A model generated the notes under the pieces. That model had not been told where the DNA came from. It ran no database searches and was given only the letters and a program-made list of their open reading frames with translations. A program made the position numbers and the translations under genes. Of a DNA stretch of 26,491 nt, positions 20,922 to 26,491 are shown one piece after another. How positions within the stretch are numbered: the first letter of the stretch is position 1; each line of letters opens with the position of its first letter. The DNA is taken from the IMG/VR virus record IMGVR_UViG_3300008954_000236, positions 1 to 26,491 of that record. The stretch is one strand, 5' to 3'. The DNA comes from a virus.

Positions 20922-21272
20922 AATATGATTAATATTCCATTCTGCTGGAGAAGAAGCTGTTTTAACAGCATCAGTCTTAACACATATTTGTTTGAATTTA
21001 TTTTTTCTTAATATTTTATTAATGTATTCTTCAACTTTAGAAAAATCAGCACTATCTTTTCTTCTTAATGTTTTAGTAATATTGCTGTGTGGCATTTCAA
21101 TACTAATCCACCATATAGCTTGAACACCATAACCACAGTATCTTAAATCATTAGCTTGTTCACATATTCTAATATCTGTATGTTTTTGCTCATATTCCCA
21201 TTTTGAAGTTTTAGAATTAAATAAAAAACCACGAGTGCTTTTTTTCATATCGTATGTAACTATTCTTTCCAT
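20907..21272 (-). CDS. Unknown early protein, 121 aa
   Basis: The product begins MERIVTYDMKKSTRGFLFNS and is beta-rich at first (SKWEYEQKHTDIRICEQAND then GVQAIWWISIEMP) with a basic helix later (VEEYINKILRKNKFKQICV). There are three cysteines. I recognise no motif. It starts at a TAATG overlap with the 373-codon gene, with a ribosome site AAAGGTTAGG different from the 17-base repeat, and ends in KENQ. Confidence 0.65.
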   Translation of the reverse strand: MERIVTYDMKKSTRGFLFNSKTSKWEYEQKHTDIRICEQANDLRYCGYGVQAIWWISIEMPHSNITKTLRRKDSADFSKVEEYINKILRKNKFKQICVKTDAVKTASSPAEWNINHIKENQ

Positions 21273-22390
21273 TACTTACCTAACCTTTCTCTTGGTGTTG
21301 GTTGTAGTTTCCAATTCTTAATAGCTGTTTCGAATCTTGCTATTTCATTTTCTAAATGAGTTTTATAATCAGACCAAAATTTAGTTAAATATTCTAAAGT
21401 TACTTCTTCAGCTTTTAATGTAATTGGAGTCGCAACTTGTTGACCAGTAAAAAGTATTGCTGGTCTAGTATATCTTTCATAAATTGAATGAACTTTTTTA
21501 ACATTTTCAGAATAATTTTTAGTATCAATTTTTGAAGTTGGATTAAAAAAATCACCCATTTCTTTTTTTTTGTTTCTGTATTCGTATGTTAGTTCATTAG
21601 GTAAATTGTTATATTCTTCTTTTGCTACAAAATAATCTTTAATTCTGTTTTTATAAGCATCAACAGTTACTTGCGTTGGTTGTTCTTTAATTACTTCTTT
21701 TAAAATTGGTTTTAAAACTTGCTTAACATATTCTATTTTTACTTTAGGAGATTTTTCCCAACAATGAAATCTTGCACCAAAACAAACTCCATTTCTTCCA
21801 TTACCAAATTTAATAGTAAATCCATGATCTGCAATTACATTTTTAGTTAAATCAAATTTTTGACGTTCGCCCTCCATATCTACTAATTCCCAATGTTGAT
21901 TACAAATTCCACAAGTTGCTTTATTTTCTTCTGCCGCTTTTTTTAATCTTTCAGCTTCATAATCTTTTTCTAAATCTTTAGGTCTTCTGCCTGATCTTAC
22001 ATTTGGTTTTAAAGATAATAGTTTTTCTTGATCTGCTTTAAGATTTGGAAAATCTATGTAAAGTTGGTTAATATCTAAATCAACAACATACTCTTTAGTT
22101 AAAGTAATATATTTTCCAATTCCTTTACTATCTTCATAAGTGTTAAAAGTTGGATAGTGATAAACAAATTTATTATTCCAAATTGAATTTTCTTTTATAT
22201 GTTTAGGAAGATTATTAGAATAATAAGGATTTTTAGTTTTAGTTGTTTTCTTTAACAAACCTTTAAAGAATTTTCTGTACTTATTAAATTCAGAATTAAA
22301 GATATGTTTGCTTTCAATAATGAAATTATAATTAACTAATTCTTCATTAATTAAATCTTTAAGTTCAGCGTATGTGTAAGTTCTATTCAT
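21272..22390 (-). CDS. Zinc-binding early protein, 372 aa
   Basis: I place the start at the ATG at 22390, preceded by AAAGGAAAG. The central part has CGIC (ATCGICNQHWELVDMEG), then VIADHGFTIKFGNGRNGVCF and GARFHCWEKSP. A CxxC pair followed by DHG(F/Y) and GxC.G is a pattern found in many phage and plasmid proteins and probably binds zinc. The N-terminal 130 residues are helical and basic; after the zinc site come long helical segments (EYVKQVLKPILKEVIKEQP and later a helix near the end). The role is unknown. It is the largest early gene here. Confidence 0.65.
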   Translation of the reverse strand: MNRTYTYAELKDLINEELVNYNFIIESKHIFNSEFNKYRKFFKGLLKKTTKTKNPYYSNNLPKHIKENSIWNNKFVYHYPTFNTYEDSKGIGKYITLTKEYVVDLDINQLYIDFPNLKADQEKLLSLKPNVRSGRRPKDLEKDYEAERLKKAAEENKATCGICNQHWELVDMEGERQKFDLTKNVIADHGFTIKFGNGRNGVCFGARFHCWEKSPKVKIEYVKQVLKPILKEVIKEQPTQVTVDAYKNRIKDYFVAKEEYNNLPNELTYEYRNKKKEMGDFFNPTSKIDTKNYSENVKKVHSIYERYTRPAILFTGQQVATPITLKAEEVTLEYLTKFWSDYKTHLENEIARFETAIKNWKLQPTPRERLGK

Positions 22391-22562
22391 CAAATTTACT
22401 TTCCTTTGCTCTTTTTAATTCTTCTTTTAAAATTGTAGATGGAACATATTTAAGCAAAATATTAAAAATTATATCAATACCTTCATGACTTTCGTTACAA
22501 GCACTTTGAATTTTTGTAGCTAGTATTCTTCTGTTTTTAGTTTCTGGTATTTCTTTAATCAT
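22383..22562 (-). CDS. Helical small protein, 59 aa
   Basis: Short gene between the zincin and the zinc-binding gene. It starts in copy 4 of the 17-base junction and overlaps the next gene by 8 bases. The protein is MIKEIPETKNRRILATKIQS, then CNESHEGIDIIFNILLKYVP and a lysine-rich helix to the end. It is probably all-helical. Clear ribosome site and coding density support it; function unknown. Confidence 0.75.
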   Translation of the reverse strand: MIKEIPETKNRRILATKIQSACNESHEGIDIIFNILLKYVPSTILKEELKRAKESKFDE

Positions 22563-22576
22563 TACTGATTCTCCTT
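22560..22576 (-). repeat. Junction repeat, copy 4 (AAGGAGAATCAGTAATG)
   Basis: Identical to copies 1-3. It joins the stop of the zincin gene and the start of the 59-aa gene, again giving the upstream protein a KENQ C-terminus. Confidence 0.9.
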
Positions 22577-23110
22577 TTTATCTAATTCTTTTAATTTTGG
22601 TCTTAAAAGTTTTGCCGAGTTTGGTATTAAAAACATATCAGCTAATATTCCTTCTTTTGAAAATGCCTCAACTTCCCAAGGTCTTTCTTTATATGGAATT
22701 TGTGATGATTCACCTAAATTTTTTCCTTCCCAATTAACAAGAAGTTTATTTACATCTTTATCAAATTTATAAACTAATCTATTTGAAACAGTTTGTTCAA
22801 CGTGAACTAACTCGTGAGCAAGTGTACTAATCATTTCAGATGTAGATTGATTACTATTTAATTCGATTTTAAATTCTTTTGGAGCATATAATTTTTCATC
22901 GTTTTCAACTTGACCTAAAGTCTTTGTTCCTAAAGTTGTTCTTCTAACATTAATTTTTAATTTTAATCTGCTTAACTTTTTAAATGACATTAATTCTTTA
23001 GAAATAAATTTAGTTGCTGATATTAGTTTTTCAGCTAATACATTGTCATAAGACAATCTTGGTAAGCTGACTGCGATTTTCATTTTTTCGTTCTTTTTAT
23101 TTTTAAACAT
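22562..23110 (-). CDS. HExxH zinc protease-like early protein
   Basis: About 182 residues from the ATG at 23110. The active-site helix is STLAHELVHVEQTVSNRLV, a classic HExxH with following Gln, and PWEVEAF later gives the probable third zinc ligand, as in phage proteins with HExxH...PWE.EA. The first 80 residues are basic (LSRLKLKINVRRTTLGTK). It is first in the early operon, 6 bases after the -10 box of the strong promoter, so the mRNA may be leaderless; an in-frame TTG at 23131 lies within the promoter and is unlikely. A second in-frame ATG is at 23083. Substrate unknown; a host target is possible. Ends in KENQ. Confidence 0.75.
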   Translation of the reverse strand: MFKNKKNEKMKIAVSLPRLSYDNVLAEKLISATKFISKELMSFKKLSRLKLKINVRRTTLGTKTLGQVENDEKLYAPKEFKIELNSNQSTSEMISTLAHELVHVEQTVSNRLVYKFDKDVNKLLVNWEGKNLGESSQIPYKERPWEVEAFSKEGILADMFLIPNSAKLLRPKLKELDKKENQ

Positions 23111-23116
23111 AGCTAA

Positions 23117-23144
23117 ATAATACTTTTTCAACCAGAAAAGTCAA
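23117..23144 (-). promoter_or_regulatory. Strong sigma70-type early promoter
   Basis: On the minus strand: -35 TTGACT (23139-23144), 16-base spacer, -10 TATTAT (23117-23122). Each hexamer matches 5 of 6 consensus bases, the best promoter I found. It drives the early operon that begins with the zincin gene. The expected transcription start falls at the ATG at 23110. Confidence 0.75.
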
Positions 23145-23188
23145 TATATTAATAGTTGTATTATTAGCTATATTTTATGCTGTTTTTA

Positions 23189-23255
23189 GGGGGGTGTGGT
23201 ATGTGTCGAAATAGAACAAAACGCTAACGTACGTGCTTCTATGACGTTCCTACGT
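23189..23255. promoter_or_regulatory. Control region with G-run and four ACGT sites
   Basis: The early control region contains a GGGGGG run (23189-23194), rare in this AT-rich genome. Four ACGT tetramers (23227, 23231, 23244, 23252) lie within 29 bases, including the palindromes ACGTACGT and GACG-TTCCTA-CGTC. These could be operator sites for a regulator; they overlap the stop of the coiled-coil gene. No direct proof of function. Confidence 0.35.
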
Positions 23256-23489
23256 CAATATTTTGCTTGGTTTACCTTTAAGTATCTTTATCTTTTCTTG
23301 TAGTGTTTTAATCTCACTATTAGCTTTATCTAAATCTTCTACTGCATATTCGTATTTCTGTGATGTACGTTTTAATGCACTATCTTTCTCTTTGAGTTTA
23401 GACTGCATTTCATCAACCTCGTCTTTTAATATACGAATTTGATCTTTATATTCAGTAATGATTTCTTTGTAATCGGCTTTTTCTGCCAT
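23250..23489 (-). CDS. Coiled-coil protein at the end of the lysis block, 79 aa
   Basis: Seventy-nine residues, nearly all one heptad-rich coiled coil (YKEIITEYKDQIRILKDEVD, EMQSKLKEKDSALKRTSQK, EIKTLQEKIKILKG). No signal peptide or membrane segment, so it is not a complete spanin. It follows the holin candidate at once. It might form a complex with the holin or regulate it, or be unrelated to lysis. The stop lies in the early control region. Confidence 0.7.
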   Translation of the reverse strand: MAEKADYKEIITEYKDQIRILKDEVDEMQSKLKEKDSALKRTSQKYEYAVEDLDKANSEIKTLQEKIKILKGKPSKILT

Positions 23490-23492
23490 AGA

Positions 23493-23876
23493 TTATTTTT
23501 TATTGTTGCGAAAAATTTGAGTACCTTTGATACCAAAAATTGAAGCACATACTAAAATCCAGAGATTCGTGAACCAACTGGGTAGTGCTTGAAAATGCTC
23601 GAAAAATAAATTGATCTTTTCCATAGCTTCTGGATCGTCTGACCAAACTCCATACGCCAACACTAAAATAGGAAGCGTAAGAATCAAAAGGACAATTTCG
23701 TCCTTATAGTCGTTCTGTCTAGCTTCTAATAATTTGCCTTGATATTGTTCTTCTCCACGAGCCATTTTTTCTGCGTGAAGATATTGAGCATCGGCCATAC
23801 GCATTTTAGTTTCTTGTCTTTTTTTGTAGATATGACTACCTGCACTTACAGCCATTTTGATTGCACTAAACCACAT
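23493..23876 (-). CDS. Holin candidate, two membrane segments, 127 aa
   Basis: The N-terminal half is amphipathic and charged (KKRQETKMRMADAQYLHAEK, MARGEEQYQGKLLEARQND). TM1 is at about 61-78 (IVLLILTLPILVLAYGVW) and TM2 at about 102-116 (FTNLWILVCASIFGI), linked by an acidic loop ending in a Phe-rich helix. It comes directly after the amidase. Proteins with 'AQ.lHAEkmarGe.eyqG' and two C-terminal TM helices are frequent next to endolysins in marine phages and are thought to be holins. Role inferred from topology and place. Confidence 0.7.
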   Translation of the reverse strand: MWFSAIKMAVSAGSHIYKKRQETKMRMADAQYLHAEKMARGEEQYQGKLLEARQNDYKDEIVLLILTLPILVLAYGVWSDDPEAMEKINLFFEHFQALPSWFTNLWILVCASIFGIKGTQIFRNNKK

Positions 23877-23879
23877 AAT

Positions 23880-24329
23880 TTATCCTATATATATATATTC
23901 TTGTAAATTGTTTTCTTCTAAATATTCTGGAACTTTAAAACTTGGACATTCTTTTTTATCATCTACTTGATAATGACCTATAATTTTTTTAATTTCATAT
24001 TTCTTAATTAGATTCAGTAATAATGCTTTTAACGATACCCATTGTTCATCTGTAAAATTATTAGACCAACCACCATTAGTATCAGAACCCCCAATCATAC
24101 AAATTGCTATTGATCTATCATTAACTCTAGGTGCGTGTGCACCTTGCATATCTTCAGGTCTTGCTGGTTCAAGGGTACCATTACGAGTTATAATATGATG
24201 ATAACCTACATCGTCCCAATGATTCTCGCCTACGTGCCATTCTCTTATTTTTTCTACACCTATATCCATTGTTTCTGGAGTAGCTGAACAATGAATAACA
24301 ATCGTGTCAGTTAATTCTCTTTTAATCAT
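23880..24329 (-). CDS. Endolysin, N-acetylmuramoyl-L-alanine amidase, T7-lysozyme type
   Basis: A 149-residue lytic enzyme that cuts the bond between muramic acid and L-alanine in peptidoglycan. The zinc ligands of the T7-lysozyme family are all visible: H13 (VIHCSATPETMDIG), H119 (IIGHYQVDD) and C128 (KECPSF), with the catalytic Tyr43 (DDVGYHHIITRNG) and Lys126 also in place. GAHAPRVNDRSIAICMIGG is the conserved core strand region. No signal peptide, so it needs a holin to reach the wall; the two-TM gene downstream fits that job. T7 lysozyme also inhibits RNA polymerase; nothing here suggests that. Confidence 0.93.
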   Translation of the reverse strand: MIKRELTDTIVIHCSATPETMDIGVEKIREWHVGENHWDDVGYHHIITRNGTLEPARPEDMQGAHAPRVNDRSIAICMIGGSDTNGGWSNNFTDEQWVSLKALLLNLIKKYEIKKIIGHYQVDDKKECPSFKVPEYLEENNLQEYIYIG

Positions 24330-24332
24330 TTT

Positions 24333-24491
24333 TTAATTACAGTTGTTTTTATCTAAATCAATTGGTTTATCTTTATAAAACCATACATAACTAGATAGCT
24401 TTGTACCATCTTGTGTATAAGTGCATTTCTTTCCTACTGAACAAGCACTTACAAAAAATAGTAAAGCTATTAATATAAATAATTTATTCAT
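24333..24491 (-). CDS. Tiny lipoprotein, 52 aa, possible outer spanin
   Basis: Reads MNKLFILIALLFFVSACSVG: a lipoprotein signal with lipobox VSAC (Cys17). The mature part is only 36 residues with two more cysteines (KKCTYTQDG and KNNCN). A clear ribosome site (GAGG, 5 bases before the ATG) supports it. Being next to the endolysin it could be an Rz1-like outer spanin, but it lacks the usual proline-rich region and no inner spanin with a TM-anchored coiled coil in the right order is evident. It may also be an envelope immunity protein. Confidence 0.7.
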   Translation of the reverse strand: MNKLFILIALLFFVSACSVGKKCTYTQDGTKLSSYVWFYKDKPIDLDKNNCN

Positions 24492-24499
24492 CAATACCT

Positions 24500-25264
24500 C
24501 TATTTACCATACGTTAATTCTAATGTGTCCATTGTTGTACTTCTAACTTCTTGGATTTTACTATTATATATAGATAAATCAACCACACCCCAAAACCAAC
24601 CTGTTGTTGAGAGTTTTGCATAACTTTCAACGTGATTCATAGGTAAAGCACAACCTACATTGACAACTCTAACATAATTTGAATCGCCTATTTTGGGACA
24701 TCGAACATCATTAAATTTATGAGTATGGCCGAACACCACATCAAACAAACTATTCTGTCCAATATTTCTTTCAACATTAACACCACCAAATTCCCTACCC
24801 ATAATGTTAAAAGGTACGTGAGTGAACCCTACGCCATCAATAAAATGAAACTCCCCATATTCACTCGTTGTCCAACCATACTTTTTTAACGTCCTGAATA
24901 ATTCTCTTTTACCCATTTGATAATATTCAGGATTATTATTTTCCCACTTCCAAAGTCTGTTTTCGTGGTTTCCCAACGTACAATGTTTAGTAACCTTATA
25001 AGTACCTATTCCTTTATTTAATTCAGCTAAAGCAATATTAAAAGAATCTATATCTTTTATAAAAGTACCTTTGTTTTTTCTAGCTTCCATTGTTGCATTA
25101 TCAATATGCCAACAACAACTATCTAAACTTAAAAAATCTCCAATTTGGACAACGTGATTTGGTTTTGTTTTTTTAATATGTTTTCCTATCCACCGAAAAC
25201 GATCTTTAGGAATATCAGGTGCATCGTGAGCATCAGGAATAACGCAGACTTTAGTTATTTTCAT
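24500..25264 (-). CDS. Calcineurin-like metallophosphoesterase
   Basis: A 254-residue enzyme with all five metal motifs: D11-A-H13 (VIPDAHDAP), GD at 42-43 (VVQIGDFLSLDS), GNHE at 98-101 (CTLGNHENRLW), H149 (VGFTHVP) and GHTH at 179-182 (VVFGHTHKF). Members cut phosphoester bonds of proteins, nucleotides or nucleic acids; phages carry them as protein phosphatases, nucleases or 2',3'-cyclic phosphodiesterases. The substrate here cannot be read from sequence. It is inside the lysis block, between the XhlA-like and lipoprotein genes, with an ATGA overlap with the gene before it. Confidence 0.88.
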   Translation of the reverse strand: MKITKVCVIPDAHDAPDIPKDRFRWIGKHIKKTKPNHVVQIGDFLSLDSCCWHIDNATMEARKNKGTFIKDIDSFNIALAELNKGIGTYKVTKHCTLGNHENRLWKWENNNPEYYQMGKRELFRTLKKYGWTTSEYGEFHFIDGVGFTHVPFNIMGREFGGVNVERNIGQNSLFDVVFGHTHKFNDVRCPKIGDSNYVRVVNVGCALPMNHVESYAKLSTTGWFWGVVDLSIYNSKIQEVRSTTMDTLELTYGK

Positions 25265-25476
25265 AATTTATTGCCTACAAAATAGCCAATAGTTACAGCT
25301 ATAATATATCCTATCCATATTACAACCCTTAAACCACCTTTACCCATATTAGCGTATGCAGACAATTTTTTTTGTTCATCTTTAATAGATGTTAATTCTT
25401 TTTTAATATGCGTTAATTCAGTCTTAATTTTCGCTATTTCTATACCATTAATTCTACTTTGATTCGTTTTAGACAT
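25261..25476 (-). CDS. XhlA-like coiled-coil membrane protein, 71 aa
   Basis: An N-terminal charged coiled coil (GIEIAKIKTELTHIKKELTS, IKDEQKKLSAYANM) followed by one C-terminal membrane helix (LRVVIWIGYIIAVTIGYFVG). This is the shape of XhlA/hemolysin-type phage proteins that help holins and of other phage accessory membrane proteins. It lies at the start of the lysis block and is coupled to its neighbours by 8-base and 4-base overlaps. I name it by shape, not by strong identity; a spanin-like function would need the opposite order of helix and coil. Confidence 0.6.
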   Translation of the reverse strand: MSKTNQSRINGIEIAKIKTELTHIKKELTSIKDEQKKLSAYANMGKGGLRVVIWIGYIIAVTIGYFVGNKL

Positions 25477-25714
25477 CTGATTCCTTCTTTTTTATATATG
25501 TTTCAGGAACACAAACAAATTTAGTAAATAAATTATATTGATTAATTTGATCTCTACCTAAATCTCTTATTACTTTTAAAGAGTGAGAATAACCATATAC
25601 AGTACAGCTATATTGATCTGGAAACTTAACTCTTTCAGTTTTAAGTTGTTTGCAATTTAAAGGAGTTGAAGTTGTTACAGTACAAAGCCACATCATAATA
25701 ATAAATTTTTCCAT
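25469..25714 (-). CDS. Small secreted protein with several cysteines, 81 aa
   Basis: The start MEKFIIMMWLCTVTTSTPLN looks like a signal peptide. The mature part has cysteines in NCKQLKTERV, YSCTVYGYSH and KFVCVPETY, so disulfides in the periplasm are possible. The middle (GYSHSLKVIRDLGRDQINQY) is helical. I have the impression of similar short proteins before lysis genes in marine phages but cannot name a family. No clear ribosome site; a possible -10 (TATAAA at 25721-25726) lies 6 bases before the ATG. Confidence 0.65.
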   Translation of the reverse strand: MEKFIIMMWLCTVTTSTPLNCKQLKTERVKFPDQYSCTVYGYSHSLKVIRDLGRDQINQYNLFTKFVCVPETYIKKKESDV

Positions 25715-25761
25715 AATGATTTTATATATAAACCATTATTAAGATTAAACCTTTTTAGAAA

Positions 25762-26491
25762 TTATCTTGCGTTACAAGGTACTCCTTCTGAATTTACTAA
25801 AGGTGCTTCAGCCCATGCCGCATAAATGTATGAATCTCCAGAATTATTAATATCTGTATTTGTACTGCGTATCTTAAATCCATTAGACAAAAGATCCATA
25901 TAATCAGAAGTTCCTTCTGCATCGGTACGATTTGGATATAATTCATTATTATCTACGTTATACCCAAGTCTTTTATTATCATTTATATTCCAGTTTCCAG
26001 TAGAATTAGTTTTTCTGGTAATTACACAGGCTGGTCGAAACCCTGTATAAATAAATGGGCCAGCAGTAGAACTTCCATTGCCTGTGTAGCCACCGAAGGA
26101 TGAGTATCCCTGTATGCTAGTATGAAGGTAAGCAATCATATCTTCTCCATTTGCATTAACCGATGTAGAATTATCATGTCTAAAATAAACTGATGTAGGT
26201 GGAGTATCTTTCCATATTCCAGCATCACCTCTAGCATCAGAGGCGTTAAGTATTAGATAATAATCTTCGGGATCTGCATGACTTTTATGATGGTAAACTG
26301 CCCAATAATTTGCATTTTCTAATCGTTTGATTATCATCATGTGAGGAACAGCTCCTAAAGCATGAGCAGTATTAGTTCCATCAGTTCCATTTCCCTCATA
26401 CTTAATAATCGAAAAACCTGAAGTTGCATTAAAAGAATAAGCTGATGGAGTTATATTTGCACCTGTTGTAGTAATTCCTGATGTCGTTCCA
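25762..26491 (-). CDS. Host-recognition tail fibre / appendage, C-terminal part
   Basis: The frame is open from the window edge to the stop at 25762, so the start is missing. About 242 residues are visible. The sequence has the repeat-like pattern of DUF7483-type marine phage fibre proteins: SAYSFNATSGFSIIKYEGNG, HALGAVPHMMIIKRL, ANYWAVYHHKSHADPEDYY, IQGYSSFGGYTGNGSS, FIYTGFRPACVITRKTN, FLSNGFKIRS-like and SYIYAAWAEAPL. Rich in Gly, Asn, Thr and Tyr, it is probably a beta-sandwich that binds the host surface. The lysis block follows directly. An internal ATG at 26340 is not a real start because the conserved pattern runs on upstream. Confidence 0.82.
   Translation of the reverse strand, partial: GTTSGITTTGANITPSAYSFNATSGFSIIKYEGNGTDGTNTAHALGAVPHMMIIKRLENANYWAVYHHKSHADPEDYYLILNASDARGDAGIWKDTPPTSVYFRHDNSTSVNANGEDMIAYLHTSIQGYSSFGGYTGNGSSTAGPFIYTGFRPACVITRKTNSTGNWNINDNKRLGYNVDNNELYPNRTDAEGTSDYMDLLSNGFKIRSTNTDINNSGDSYIYAAWAEAPLVNSEGVPCNAR

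Noticed and set aside
25715-25745. Third leaderless promoter before the 81-aa secreted gene (TTTAAT-17-TATAAA)
   Set aside because: The -35 matches only 3 of 6 bases and AT-rich DNA gives many such -10 boxes by chance; I mention it only in the gene entry.

Overview
This window is most of the genome of a tailed, lambda-like siphovirus. It looks like a phage of AT-rich marine Alphaproteobacteria (pelagiphage / uncultured marine phage type). That host guess rests on the low GC content, the many lysine/asparagine-rich proteins and the gene mix (2OG oxygenase, ParB-like protein, tiny basic proteins near the terminase, DUF7483-like fibre). It is inference, not a match to a named phage. Every gene I accept is on the minus strand, so transcription reads from high to low coordinates. 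Genes are packed with almost no gaps: no gene-free stretch reaches 300 bases, and many neighbours share a TAATG or ATGA stop/start. I see no integrase, DNA polymerase, tRNA or CRISPR array here.

In transcription order: (1) 26491-23250 carries the end of a host-recognition fibre (cut by the window edge) and a lysis block: a small secreted protein, a coiled-coil/TM protein of XhlA type, a calcineurin-like phosphoesterase, a tiny lipoprotein, a T7-lysozyme-type amidase, a two-TM holin candidate and a coiled-coil protein. (2) A 139-base control region (23111-23249) holds a good sigma70-type promoter. (3) 23110-15086 is the early block: an HExxH protease, a run of unknown genes joined by a repeated 17-base junction, a papain-like protease, lipoprotein and small proteins, an annealase-like protein with a PD-(D/E)XK exonuclease (a Red-like pair), zinc-ribbon and XRE proteins, a Ref-like HNH nuclease and an O-like replication protein. 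(4) 14954-13620 holds small proteins, one very cysteine-rich, and a gpZ-like tail completion protein. (5) A second promoter at 13503-13530 precedes the 2OG oxygenase, ParB-like protein, TerS, TerL, gpW-like, portal, a fused protease-capsid protein, FII-like, gpU-like, tail tube, chaperones G and G-T (by programmed frameshift), tape measure and a minor tail protein. The order A-W-B-C/E-FII-U-V-G-T-H matches lambda closely.

The most notable signals are: a +1/-2 programmed frameshift in the tail chaperone whose extension runs exactly into the tape-measure start; a 17-base stop/SD/start cassette repeated four times in the early genes, giving unrelated proteins the same KENQ C-terminus; two promoters whose -10 boxes sit 6-7 bases before an ATG, suggesting leaderless mRNAs; and about ten genes of 25-59 codons that simple ORF thresholds miss. 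Functions rest on reading motifs and gene order by eye; no database search was run.
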